DNA from: Prorocentrum cordatum
Taxonomy: Eukaryota > Sar > Dinophyceae > Prorocentrales > Prorocentraceae
Assembly: GCA_963575745.1 (NCBI GenBank)
Contig: CAUYUJ010019950.1
Coordinates: 1 to 64,000, forward strand
Length of the DNA: 64,000 nt
Direction: 5' to 3'
Shown here: positions 30,177 through 45,700 of the stretch, in pieces
How positions within the stretch are numbered: position 1 is the first letter of the stretch
How the letters are laid out: the number at the start of each line of letters is the position of its first letter
Notes under the pieces: generated by a model
Seen by the model: the letters and a program-made list of their open reading frames with translations, nothing else
The model's database searches: none
What the model was told of the DNA's origin: nothing
Position numbers and translations under genes: made by a program

Positions 30177-30540
30177 CGAGGAGGAGGAGGAGGAGGAGGA
30201 GGAGGAGGGGGGGTCGTCGATCGCCAATCGTACTCCTCCCATCCTGCCTATCCTCCCTCCTCTTCCCCTCCTCCTCCTCCTCCTCATCATCATCATCATC
30301 CTCCTCCTCATCATCATCATCATCAGCATCATCATCATCATCCACCTTCGGCCATCCGCCTCCCCCGCCCCCCGCCTCTTCCTTCTTCCCCTGCGCCTCC
30401 TCCATCCGCCGCATATCCCCTCCTCCTCCTCCTCCTCCTCCTCCTCCTTCCTTATCCTTCTCCTCCTCCTCCTCGCCTCCTCCTCCTTATCATCCTCGTC
30501 CTCATCCTCATCCCTCATCTTCTCCTCTCTCTTACCCCAG
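30118..30540. repeat. GAT/GAG then CTC/CAT tracts
   Basis: GATGAT and GAG units (30120-30210), then CTC and CAT units to 30535. This is the distal low-complexity part of composite repeat copy 2. Confidence 0.85.
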
Positions 30541-31366
30541 GGGTGCAGATGGCGGGGCCCCTCTCCCTCCCCCACCCTCCTCCCGCCCTGGTCGCCTCCA
30601 CGGGCGGCCAGTAGCGCCGCCGCCGCCGCCGCCCCCGCCGCCGCCGCGCCGCTGGCCGAGGCCCGCGGCGCTGGCGCGGCGCGGCCGCGGCGAGGCGGCG
30701 TCACGGGCGCCCGCGGCGCCCGCGGCGGGGCCATGGCCCACCCCCTCCCCACCCACGGGGAAAGACCCCTGCGGTCCAGGGGGGAGTATTCGATCGTCAT
30801 TGGCTGCGGGCAACGCGCCCGCCCGCAATGGTCAGAACGCGCCCCCTGGTCAGAACGCGCGCCCCTGGTCAGAACGCGCCCCCTGGTCAGAACGCGCTCC
30901 CCGGTCAGAACGCGCCTCCTGGTCAGAACATTGCTCACGCAGATGCAATGCAAGCTTACAACACAAGGCGCAGCGCAATGCTACGCGCAAGGGCGATGCA
31001 ATGCAAAGCAACGCCCATGCAACACAATGCGAACGCAACGCAAAACGCAACATACAACGCAAAGCGCATGCAATGCAACAGCGTTAACATTATTATCCAA
31101 CAGATGACAACGAGAAGTGCTAATAATGTTACTTCAAGTCTTATAATAAGACCTCAAGTGCTATAAAAAGACTTCAAGTGTTATAATAAAACTTGAAGTG
31201 TTATAATAAAACTTCAAGTGTTATAATAAGACTTCAGGTGTTATAATAACACTTGAGTCCCCGTATAACACTTGAAGTGCTATAATGGCCATTGAAGTGC
31301 TATAGTAGCACTTGAAGCGTTCAACAAGATCTCACCGCTTAATATAGCAAGTGAGGTACCTGTGGG
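30541..31366 (-). repeat. Composite dispersed repeat, copy 2 (inverted)
   Basis: Read on the minus strand it begins at 31366 with GGTACCTCACTTGCTA and GAGATCTTGTTGAACGCT, continues with about ten 20-bp units pairing CAAGTGTTAT with ATAACACTTG (31300-31100), GCAACGCAA-type sequence (31080-30940), a 17-18-bp tandem TCAGAACGCGCCCCCTGG (30930-30828), and a CCATGG-centred GC block (30750-30690). Copy 1 at 9931 shows the same order except for the 17-bp array. Confidence 0.75.
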
Positions 31367-31381
31367 CTAGTAGCTGGGTCT

Positions 31382-31585
31382 GAGGGGCGGTCTGGCGGCT
31401 CTCTCCTCGCCGTTGCCGCCCTGTCGCCGCCCGTCGTCTGGGCTTGAGGGGCGGTCTGGTTTTTCCGTCCTTGCCGTCGCCCCCCCTTGCTGCGTCGTCG
31501 CCGCCCGTCGTCGTGGCCTGAGGGTCGGTCTGGCGGTTCCTTGCTCGCCGTCACCGTCCCGTCGCCGCCTCCTCGTCGCTGCCCT
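31382..31585. repeat. 65-74-bp tandem repeat
   Basis: Three units beginning GAGGGGCGGTCTGG at 31382, 31446 and 31520, each with a CGTCGCCGCCCGTCGTC core. Confidence 0.8.
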
Positions 31586-31589
31586 GTGG

Positions 31590-31970
31590 GCCCCCCCAGC
31601 GGTTGCAATCCAATCGGTTGCAAGCCAATCAAGTGCAAACCCAGTGGAATCGATTGCAGTCCAATCAATGGTAAAATTATGCAAACGGAGTTCCCCACAT
31701 AAAGATATTAACAGTTTCGTGGGACCCATGGGGTACGACAACATCAACACGACGGAGAAGCTCATCGAACGAGTAAGTACGCACGAAAGGGCAGACGAAA
31801 GAAAGGAGGAGGGAGGACAGGTGCTCAGGAAACGAAGCCTTGCAAATAGTACGGGTTTTTGATACCCTCTTCGCTCTGGCGGGGCCCCGCTGGAAGGGGG
31901 GAGGCTTACGAAACCTGGTAAAGAGTAATGCTGTCCGCGACCCTCCTCGTTCAAGCGAGTCCTCCTCCTC
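31590..31970. other. Short 15-20-bp repeats, IR partner and one diverged 77-bp unit
   Basis: 31600-31665 holds four GCAATCCAATC-type units. 31671-31730 is an inverted partner of 34255-34310. 31850-31925 is a diverged monomer of the 77-bp satellite. A donor-like GTAAGT follows GAACGA at 31771 on plus, but no supporting exon structure is found. Confidence 0.55.
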
Positions 31971-31974
31971 CTCC

Positions 31975-32680
31975 TTCACGTCGTCCTGCTCTTCCTCGTC
32001 CTCCTCATCCTCGGCATCATCATCATCATCACCACCAGCATCATCGTCGTCATCATCAGCATCATCAGCAGCATCGTCGTCACCCCGTCGTCGTCGTCGT
32101 CATCATCAGCATCATCGTTATCATCAACAGTATCAAAATCATCGACATCAGCATCATCGTCAGCATCATCGGCATCATCATAACCATCATCATCATTATC
32201 ATCATCATATACCAGCATCATCATCATCATCATCATCGCCAGCGTCATCGTCATCATCATCACCGTCGTCGCCACCATCGTCATCATCATCATCATCATC
32301 ATCTTCATCAGCATCGTCATCATCATCACCATCACCGTCCTTGGCATCGTCATCGTCCGCATCATCGTGGACGTCGTGATCATCAGCATCATCGTCGTCA
32401 TCATCATCCTCAGCACCAGCAGCGTCAGCATCAGAAGCAGCATCGTCATCATCACCAGCATCTGCATCATCATCCTCGTCGTCGTCGCCATCGTTGTCAT
32501 CATCGTCATCATCATCACCATCATCGTCATCATCACCATCATCATCATCATCATCATCATCATAATCACCGTTATCGCCGTCGTCATCGTCCATCACCAT
32601 TATCGCCATTGTCATCGTCATCGCGAACAGCAGTATAACCATCGTCATCACCATCATCATGATGAAGCCTTCCTCATCGC
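31975..32680. repeat. CAT/GTC trinucleotide tract
   Basis: Roughly 600 bases of CAT, CAG and CGT units. All frames read as poly-His, poly-Ser, poly-Ile or poly-Asp. Confidence 0.95.
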
Positions 32681-32785
32681 AGAACTCCCCCTCCTCCTCA
32701 CCCTCCTCACTGGGAGGAGTAGGACGTGAGATGGATAGGTAATGTTCTCCCTCCCTCCTCACCCGTGTCAGTGGGAGGGGCACGA

Positions 32786-33415
32786 AACCATTTAAATAGT
32801 ATGGGTTTCCGATACCCTCCTCGCTCAGACGGGGCCTCCCTGGAGGGGATGGAGGGGCACGGAACCATGTAAATAGCATGGGTTTCCGATAGCCTCCTCG
32901 CTCAGACGGGGCCTCCCTGGAGGGGTGGGAGGGGCACGAAACCATGTAAATAGCATGGGTTTCCGATACCCTCCTCGCTCAGGCGGGGCCTCCTTGGAGA
33001 GGTGGGAAGGGCACGAAACCATGTAAATAGTATGGGTTTCCGATACCCTCTTCGCTCAGACGGGGCCTCCCTGGAGGGATGGAAAGGGCATGAAACCATG
33101 TAAATGATATGGGTTTCCGATACCCTCCTCGCTCAGGCGGTGTTTCCCTGGAGGGGTGGGAGGGGCACGAAACCATGTAAATAGCATGGGTTTCCGATAC
33201 CCTCCTCGTTCAGGCGGGGCCTCCTTGGAGAGGTGGGAAGGGCACGAAACCATGTAAATAGTATGGGTTTCCGATACCATCTTCGCTCAGGCGGGGCCTC
33301 CCTGGAGGGATGGGAAGGGCACGAAACCATGTAAATAGTATGGTATTCCGATACCCTCCTCGCTCAGGCGGGGCCTCCCTGGAGGGGTGGGAGGAGCACG
33401 AAACCATGTAATCTT
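32786..33415 (-). repeat. 77-bp satellite, block 1 (8 units)
   Basis: The word GATACCCTCCTCGCTC recurs every 77 bp (from about 32810 to 33349) with small differences. Each unit also holds a CCATGTAAATAGTATGGG word. Orientation is opposite to block 2. Confidence 0.95.
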
Positions 33416-33429
33416 TATTCCCCACATCC

Positions 33430-33668
33430 TGAGTGGGGTTCTTGTTTTCCCAGAACACCCTCTCCTTCCCACCCACCTCCCGCTGCATCTTCCATACAGC
33501 ACAATATTATTCCTACCACACACACACACTACCATACCATAGTTCCTACCACACATACCATACCATACCATACCATACCATACCATACCACACCATACGT
33601 ACCATACCGTACCATACCATACCTCCAGTACCATACCATACCATACCATACCATACCATACCATACCT
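33430..33668. repeat. CCATA pentamer array and joining sequence
   Basis: 33437-33480 (TTCTTGTTTTCCCAGAACA) is the reverse complement of 34745-34770. 33535-33668 is mainly CCATA pentamers. It separates two oppositely oriented satellite blocks. Confidence 0.85.
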
Positions 33669-34250
33669 CCCACCCCTGCAGGGAGGCCCCGCCTGAGCGA
33701 GGAGGGTATCGGAATACCATACTATTTACATGGTTTCGTGCCCCTCCCACCCCTCCAGGGAGGCCCCGCCTGAGCGAGGAGGGTATCGGAATACCATACT
33801 ATTTACATGGTTTCGTGCCCCTCCCACCCCTCCAGGGAGGCCCCGCCTGAGCGAGGAGGGTATCGGAATACCATACTATTTACATGGTTTCGTGCCCCTC
33901 CCACCCCTCCAGGGAGGCCCCGCCTGAGCGAGGAGGGTATCGGAATACCATACTATTTACATGGTTTCGTGCCCCTCCCACCCCTCCAGGGAGGCCCCGC
34001 CTGAGCGAGGAGGGTATCGGAATACCATACTATTTACATGGTTTCGTGCCCCTCCCACCCCTCCAGGGAGGCCCCGCCTGAGCGAGGAGGGTATCGGAAT
34101 ACCATACTATTTACATGGTTTCGTGCCCCTCCCACCCCTCCAGGGAGGCCCCGCCTGAGCGAGGAGGGTATCGGAATACCATACTATTTACATGGTTTCG
34201 TGCCCCTCCCACACCTCCAGGGAGGCCCCGCCAAAGCGAGGAGGGCATCA
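33669..34250 (+). repeat. 77-bp satellite, block 2 (7 units)
   Basis: Seven nearly identical units with GCCTGAGCGAGGAGGGTATC every 77 bp. The near identity suggests recent amplification or gene conversion. Short open frames of 65 codons repeat because of the unit, not because of coding. Confidence 0.95.
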
Positions 34251-37710
<3,460 letters not shown>

Positions 37711-37749
37711 TTCCTGTAGCGCTACTCAGTGCAGCGCCCAGCCCTACGC

Positions 37750-40150
37750 TCAATGCGCGCAGGGCTGTTTCACTCCGGCAGCTTTGCACTGTCCTTTGGT
37801 GTCGGCGAGCTGTTTGTTGGGATGCGAAAAAAAGTTCAGAATGTCGTCGGGGATAGGGTCGGTCAGTTCCCGTGGGCGGAGTTCTTGATTTTGGAATTCG
37901 TCTAAGGTCTCTTTTGTGCCCGGGGCCAACCCGTTCGAAGTCAAAAGAATACGGGCTTTGGTGATTTCCCGCCTTTTGATTATCGTCTCAGCTTGTTTCC
38001 TTCGTGTGGCTCCGTCGTCATCCGTAGATTGCACCCGCTTCCGCCGTCCTTCAGTTGGCATTGCGGCTTCGTGTAATAGCCGCTCCCAATCCCCATGTGG
38101 GAACCTGCGCATCCGTTTCTGAAACTCCAGTTTGCCGTCGTCTCCGTCGTTGTCGGTTGGTCGTAGTAGCATTCTCGGGGTGAGCAGCATCAATTTCCAA
38201 GCTGCCGCCGAGTTCCGACGTCGCCACTCGTGGAGCCCTGTTTGGAAGGCTCGCCGGAGTGACCCCCTGAACCATCGGGGGGGGTCCCGAACGGTCTGCA
38301 CAAGTTTCTGAAGCTCCGCTTCTAAGTCTAATTGTTCCAGAAATGCCCACGCCTCCACAGGTATGTTTTCGGGGGAAGTGGTTGGTGGGAACTCCGATGG
38401 CCCACCTGGGGGGGCGGCCAGTCTGTCGGCTGCGGCATCTTGTGTTTCGGCGCCGTCGTCCCTAAGATCTTGTTCTCCCACGTGGGGAAGCCGACGAAAT
38501 GGTATTCGTTGGATTGCTTCTTTGAGAAATTGGTGGATGTCGGGGGCTTTGTATAGGCCCACAGAGATAGCGTAGTAGACTCTCTCCATCCGCCGTGCTA
38601 CTGCGAAGACGGCCGCTAGTTCGTCGAACAACCGTTCGGGAAGTACCCGTGCTCTGCGTACGGCGTCGCACGTGTTTTGTGTGCTTCCAGCCACAATTGA
38701 AGCCCACTTGTGTCATTGATGCCCATTTGTCGCATGCAATGCCGAATGCTGCTAAAGGCGTCCCCCACCAAGTCCCCTGTCGCCATATCTTGGAACGTAG
38801 GGATTTCGAGCATGAGTAGTTCCACCAATGATCGTATCCACCCAACCAATTCCAAGTCTCCGTCGTCAGCAGCTGCAGCCCAGAAAATAGGCACGCTGAA
38901 TGCCGACCTTCGATGGTGTTCGACAAATCGGTCGATGGTTTCGACGGAGGCCCCCTCCGGGATCGAATCAATGAGTTGGAGGAGCTTGGTAGCTGCTTGG
39001 AGGCGGCCGGCGGAGGCCGTATGGTTTCGAAATCTATCGCCGGCTCTTCAGACCGGTCGTCGTTGGCGGGGGGCGGCATGGCAGCGGTGTCGAGGGGCGG
39101 GGGCAGGGGCGGACGGGGAGGAGGGCCATGTTGACGGAGCGATCTTGTCGGAATGGGCATGCCGGTCACGGGGGTTCCAGGGGAAGGGGCGGGGAGGTTC
39201 GTAGTCTCTCCGAGGAGCCGGGGAAGGGGCGGAGGAGGTTCGTGCTCTGTTCTTCCTGGCGATAGCGGTTCGGCATCCATGGTGCCCGTTGGTGCTGCGG
39301 AGGCGGCTGGAAAGCGGGGAGCGGAGGCAAGAGCAAGTGTGGGGCCGCCGTCGAAGTTGGACCTGGGGCAGGGCCAACTTGTCTGGGCAGGGTCGGAATA
39401 CTCATCGGGGCTGGCGTTGAAAATACGCTTCGACGGGCAACGTCGGCAACTTCGCTCAAAATGTGTGCGGTAATAACGTTATGGAGCGAAATTGCGATGT
39501 CAAGTGGTAGTCCTTGAGGGCCTGCAGTGGTTGAGACGGCGTCGGGAACTGCATGTGCCGATGGGTGCGGGTATGAGTCAATCGTATGCGGGCGTGAGCG
39601 TAGAATTCCCGCGACGGGGGCCGGCCTCTTTGATTCATAAGGCGGTATGCCCGTCCTAAGACCTACCGATCGTAGAGCTGCCATTGCTTGGTCATGTGGA
39701 ACCGGTCCTGGGTTAGATGTTTCCCCCACCCGTTGTCCCGCGTAAGGTGTAAGACGGTACATGAGGATGTGATATTGTATGGAATGAATATCGTGTACGC
39801 CGTAATATACGCCAGGGCAAAGCGTATATTTCTTACGTAATTGTCTGAGATAATTGTTGTTTTGCTTGTCGTACTCTGCGCAATCGAAACACAATGCCAA
39901 TAATATGTTTTTTCGGCTGTGTGGTAATCCGGGAGTTCCGCGAATGGAATGGAGTCTGCGCATGCTGATGGATACGAACAGCTTGCACAAGCTGCTGGTG
40001 GGGGTGGGTGAACATATGTTGATGGGGGGGTCGTTGGTAGGTTGGAGTCTGCACATGCTGGTGGATATGTAGAGTCTGCACAAGCTGGTGGAAGGGGAGG
40101 GTGTGCATATGTGGAAAGGGAGGTGGCTCATAGAATGGAGTCTGCGCATG
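37750..40150 (-). pseudogene. Retrotransposon copy D, 5' half, inverted
   Basis: From the 5' side: RVGETSNPGPVPHDQAMAAL near 39700; a Pro-rich region; FWAAAADDGDLELVGWIRSL and FSSIRHCMRQMGIND (38894-38700); RMERVYYAISVGLYKAPDI; WKLMLLTPRMLLRPTDN; ARILLTSNGLAPGTKETLDE; then it stops at 37750, before the RT. Several frames are used, so it is decayed. Blocks align in order with copy B (42735-45496). Copy A lacks exactly this half and lies in opposite orientation directly beside it. Confidence 0.75.
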
Positions 40151-40378
40151 CTGATGGGTAGGGCGAGTCTGCTTAAGCTGGTGGAAAGGGGAGGGGTGCG
40201 TGTGCTGAAGATGTGGGGTTAGCTGGCGGAAAGGAAGAAAGTGTATATGCTGACATGGATACGTAGAGCCGGCACCCATTGGTGGAAGGGGAGGGTGTGC
40301 AAATGTGGAGGGGGAAGTGGCACCAACAATGGAGTCGGCGTATGCTGATAGATAGGCAGAGTCTGCACAAGTGGCCAA
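39940..40378 (-). repeat. 93-bp tandem repeat (31 residues)
   Basis: The word GAGTCTGCGCATGCTG and variants recur at 39952, 40045 and 40138 (93-bp step), with two looser units to 40378. On the minus strand the unit encodes a His/Pro-rich 31-residue repeat, probably part of the ORF1-like region of copy D. Confidence 0.75.
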
Positions 40379-41049
40379 AACCTTTCGTGGCGATTTCCTC
40401 CTGGAGTCGGGGCCGGGGTCGGACTAGGAATCGGATAATCGGTGGGAGTCGGGGTTGGAGCGGAAATCGGCAGAGACCATGATAAAGCGATCGACCCGGG
40501 TTCTCATATTTTCCCCACATTTCTCCCAAGAGCAATGGGCCCACCGAAACTGGAGAATGACACCATCGGAGGTCATGCCGAACGAACATGCGCTGACATA
40601 CAAGCTGGGCTCGGAAGAGGATTGGGAATCGGAGATCGTGGTGAGAGCCGGAGTCGGAATGCGGGTCGCGACCAAAGTCGGAAGCAGGAATCGGAAAAAT
40701 CAGAGCCAGAGTCGGGAGATACGTAATTAAGTGGAGAGCCGGAGATAGAATGAAGATTGGACCAATCTTGATGAATATTAAATTGATGGGCCTATGGAGA
40801 TCTGGACTGGGAGAGGCTCTTGGAGGATCTCCGGGCTCCAGGGCTCCAGGGCTCCAGGGCTCCAGGGCTCCAGGATCTCTGGGCTCCAGGGCTCCAGGGC
40901 TCTGGCTCAAGGGCTCCAGGGCTCCAGGGCTCCTTATCCCCATACCCCATACCTCTTTTCACTCACCACTTACATTTCTAAACTTACCTCTTACACTACG
41001 TCCTCTATCCAATCTTCTGGGTGCTCGCTCTCGTTTGCGCGTGCGTGCG
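40379..41049. other. Spacer with a GGCTCCAGGG array
   Basis: 40836-40930 is a tandem of GGCTCCAGGG decamers. The rest is GGAATCGG-type sequence without a believable frame. Confidence 0.6.
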
Positions 41050-42740
41050 AAGACGACGGATTGTGCCGATGGCATGGCTGGCCCAAGTCCCATGGGGAAA
41101 TATTGGAAATGCAGCCGCCGTGGGGTGGGCGTGGGCGTCAGCTGCGTCCTCGCGGTCGTATGCTGTGGCAGCGGCGATGCCCACCGAGTGCAAGCAGGCC
41201 ACTGTGCATGCGACCATGGTGTGCAGCGGATACCACCCAGAATACTATCTTCTTCCAGGGCTGGGACCATTGCTACTGGGATGGGGATAGATGCTGATTG
41301 GGCTATTCATCGGCACGTTGCTGACCACAGTGGGATTCTTGACATACATGATATGTTCGCGGAATGTGCCGGGTCACGATGCCCACGGGAATTCTTTTCT
41401 CCAGGCTCAGCAGAACCCGCAGACCAGAGCACGAATCGCAGCACTCATGTACATCGAACAGCACGGGCAGGCCGGACTACGTTTCATGGCTGCCCGGGCG
41501 AACCTCTCGGAGACGGACTTCTTATACATTTGGTGGGGTGTGAACGGGCGGTTCGACCACCTCCAGGGCTCCCACCGCGCGTATGATGCAACCGGATGGC
41601 GACCCGTACGGCCGCCCCGAAGGCACCTCCGATGGGGGCGGCCCGTACGACAGCTCGGATAGCACTTACAACCACGCCCAAGGCGATCTGGAAGTGTGCC
41701 GGCGCTACGGGTACGACGTCGGTTCCGAGATAAATACGGTGGTTTGTATACGTAGCGCTTATTGCAGAAACCCGTCTGGTATTGTGCACGGCGACGCGAC
41801 TACTACTACGAGGGTCTGGGGGGGACACCTATTGGCGGCTCTCGGTACAACGATGACGCCAGCAACTCCGACGACAACACAACCATGCTGTCCCACTTCG
41901 GTGTGTACCCCGGTGCGGGAGACGAAATCTATAAGTAATGCCTTGCCACACGTACTTGCATTTACGCACTCTCCCGCCCTCGTTCCCCCGCTCTCCCCGC
42001 CCTCCCCCGAGACGGAAACAGACAGCAGTTCCCTAAAGGAGGGCTCCCATAGCAGAAGCAATGAGATCTCCTTTGACATGCTCGCTAGAATTCCCATAGA
42101 TGTCTCAGAGATTTGGGATACTTGGTTGGGGGTCCTGCGGGCCTGGGCCCATCCTTATGCCAATCGAATCCAAGACCTATTGGTTGGCGAATTTCCGACT
42201 CCAGCTCCCGACTCCATTCTTCCGCCCGCGCCTCTTTCCCCCGAGCCGGAGTCAGACAACAAGCCCCACGTGAGCCCCCATAACAGAGCCGATAAGATCT
42301 CCCGCGGCATCCATGTTACAATTACCGACTGCAGGCCCAATAGGAGAAGGCTGTGCGACGACTTCCACAATAAATCCGACCGACGCCCGAATGCACAGGT
42401 TCCGACGATATCGGCATCCAGTTCCGCGCCGACGCCCACGCCTGCGCCTATGGCAACGACGGGTGCGATGTTTGCCTCCAGAAGGCCGCCGCCCGCGTTT
42501 GCGCCGGCAACACGACCATCCACCCCAGCTCCGACGACAATTTCATATACGGTGCTATTGACGCCCACGGTGGCGCTTACGACGGCACCATATCGACCAC
42601 TCTGGCGGTATACGATTGGTGGGTATACGACGTCCCGACAACACTACCGATTTTCGGTTACCGGGTGTTTTACGTCTGCGATGGGCATGGTAACATACGC
42701 TGTATGTGCAAACGCATGACAATCAATACCACGATGCCAT
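41050..42740 (+). pseudogene. Decayed plus-strand coding sequence, unknown
   Basis: Several blocks look like once-coding protein in shifting frames. (1) About 41069-41660: WLAQVPWGNIGNAAAVG..., then an in-frame TAG at 41288-41290, then a membrane-like LIGLFIGTLLTTVGFLTYMI, then RIAALMYIEQHGQAGLRFM and FLYIWWGVNGRFDH. (2) About 41760-41938: KPVWYCARRRDYYYEGLGG...TMLSHFGVYPGAGDEIYK and a stop. (3) 42380-42741, with no start codon: IQFRADAHACAYGNDGCDVC, TIHPSSDDNFIYGAIDAHGG, YDWWVYDVPTTLPIFGYRVF, then CMCKRM. I do not recognise the family. It may be cargo or a 5' region of a retrotransposon, or a dead host gene. Confidence 0.4.
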
Positions 42741-45700
42741 GACACAGGACAAGACACGACGTAACTCGGTCGAAGTATGATGCTGCACGTATTCGGTATG
42801 CATTCGAACGCAAATTGCCATATAGATGTTCACCATTATGGGGACAACGAATTGGGGAAGTTCGGAACCCAGGACCTGTGTTACGACAACTGATATCGAA
42901 GACACTGTTATTGGGGCACATCTTGCCCTACGCATATTCGCCGTGCAACGGTATTCGTATTGGGGAAGCTGCACACCCGGGACCATTTCAGGAAGAAGCT
43001 ATGGCGGCCTTGCGAGTGCTCGGACTTTCAGCGCCTTCGGAATCGAACAGGGGAAGAGACTCTGGGAGGATGCACGGACCATACGTAGGGCCTCCGACGA
43101 CACCGGTACGATACCAACCACGACAACGACAACCACTACAACAATAACGACCACCTACTACTGTTCCATCCGGTGCGCCCCCTACCCCAGCCGTTGTCAA
43201 TCCAACGCCGTACCCTTTCGTAGATCCCATTCCCATTCCTATTCCCCTCTACCCTCCAGCCGCCCATGTTGCGCCACCGATCCTGAATCTAACACCGATC
43301 CAAGCGTTCAATGCGCTTTCAAATGCTGAGGCCAGGTTATCGGAGCCGCTGTCACCAGGCAGGGCCGAATATGAACCTCCACTCGTATCTCAGACCCTGG
43401 TCCAAGACCTTGGACCCGCCATAAGGCCACAAGGGGTTAACCTTGCATCTGCAGCCCCTCCTATACGACCACCTGGAGATAGCAAGGAGTTCAACACCCC
43501 ATGTTCTACGCCTCGGAATCTGTCCGGCCCCCTTCCCCCAACTGCCACCAGCATGAACGCGCCACACCCCCAAGCTTATGCTGAGTCTTTGTGCCCACCG
43601 GCTCACGCAGACTTCCTTACGCCTCCCACGTCAGCTAATTAGACACCACATCAGTTTGCACCTCCAGCTGCCCCCGTTCCCCCCAACCCCTACGAACCCA
43701 TGACGAATCCAGCTCATGCAGACCAACATTTGCACTCACCACCAGACTGCGCCGACTCCCCCACTCTCCCCACTCCACCTTGTCTACCCCAACACCTACC
43801 CATTCCACCTGAGCTTCCCGCTCGCTTTCCGGCTCACCCTCCCAATCCATATCGCGGTTTGATGCGGGAGTTCGTTGAGGACGCCATGCGATCATTTGGA
43901 ATCTCAAGGTGCGACGGCAAAGTATCTGCTACGCAAGAACAAGAAAGATCTCCGACTCCTGTTACGGGATGGCCAACCCCACCAGGCAGCCCAGCTCGGA
44001 CGGAGGAACCACGACCGGGCGATTCAAATGTTCTTCCAGGTCTGGAAGGTCTATTTGCATGCGACGTTGGGGCCAGGAGCGGACTCGACGAAGATGACCA
44101 CTACATTGACGACGTTCTTGCGGCTGAACGCTTACCGGAACCATCTGGCATTCCACATCCCACTCAACCCCCTCCACATCACGATCCCGCCCCAGACGGT
44201 TGCCCCGCACAGACGGCACGAGATGCAGAAAGGGAACGGCAAGACATTCAAGAACCCCATCCGCCTGAGGATTTAGCACCAAAACAATCCATCCGCAAAG
44301 CAATATATATCTTAATGGAATATCCCGATCGGCACATCACCAGCCGATGTGCGGGTCCGTATCCGACAATACCGTTGGTCTTTCTTCAATATGACACTGA
44401 TGTGGGCTGCAGCGCGGGAAGACGAGCTTCCACCGATGCTCGATTGGATATGTCAGGTACTTTATGTGTATGGGACGGACATACAAGGGATGCATGGATT
44501 GATTTCCCGGGAAATTACTCGTAACGCATTCTGGGGGTTGCGACAAGCGTTTCGAAATTTCGGCATACACGATGAGCAAGGTTTATCACGGCGGTTGCAA
44601 GCTGAGGGATATGGGAATGTGCAGCCAGGAGGGTACAGATCGCCAAAAGCCCAAAGTTACATATTGGATCGGGGAGCTACGACGATGGATGGGCGTGGCT
44701 GAAAACATGCATTTCAAACAACACCTTCGTTTTTTTTCTTATTTCAACGGCTGTACAATCGGGTGGTTGTCCGGTCTGGATCGGGGCCTGTACGAGGGCA
44801 ACCAAGCGATGACAGGCCACAAGGGGTTCATGGTAATCAAGATGGTTATTTTCTCACGCGGCTCCCAGCTGGAGTCCGACGACTTCCAAACGGCTGGAGA
44901 CATCTCATGGCGATTAATCTTCAAACTGAAATCGATGCCCACACTCATACCGTAAAGGCGGTGCCACGATGCACTCGGGAGCAATACTTACGAATATTCA
45001 CACAATGCTTAGGCTCAGTAGCTGGCGCAACTTGATGGATGCAATCACGAAGCCACGAAGCTCAGAAGGAGATTGCATTTTGGCGTGGAGCTTACTGATT
45101 CTTCTTCCACATATGCTTTTCCACCACACGTCGCACGGGGGGGATGCAGGAGCACGCGAACTCAAAACCAGAATCGCTATGTTTGATCGGGGTGAAAGGA
45201 ACGTTCTCCTGGCCTCAGCACACCGGCAACATGAGCAACAAGAGAACCGACACCGACGCCGACGACAACGCAAACATAACGATAAGGAACAACTTGATCG
45301 TCTATTGCAGCGCGCATCGCAACTTGCTGAAATTGGGGAACTCAGCCACGCCGCTCGGAGTCTGACTTCTCCAGGGGCGGCTCCGGGAACGACATCGATG
45401 TTGAATCAACTTCAAGATCCACGCTTCCGCCCAGCAGAGCCAGCCGAACCTTTACCTGTTGGTTTCCAAGGCTTCCAACCACAACAACCTGTTTAACTGG
45501 ATCGGGACATATTCGCGGCCCGTCCTCAAGACATCCCGGATAGGTTTGATTGCCGGTTTATGGGGGGGGCACGTACGAATATTACAAGTTATGTTTGGAA
45601 GATACAACAGCATTGGAAGTTTTAGGTGATGTAGTAGAGCATCTTGCTCAAGCAAACTTACCATACTGCGTTGCTAATGCGTTGCGGATTTCTTCGCTCC

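Noticed and set aside
33730-34158. Repeated 65-residue proteins
   Set aside because: Each is the same frame over a 77-bp satellite unit; the unit length is not a multiple of three, and the frames end at unit joints.
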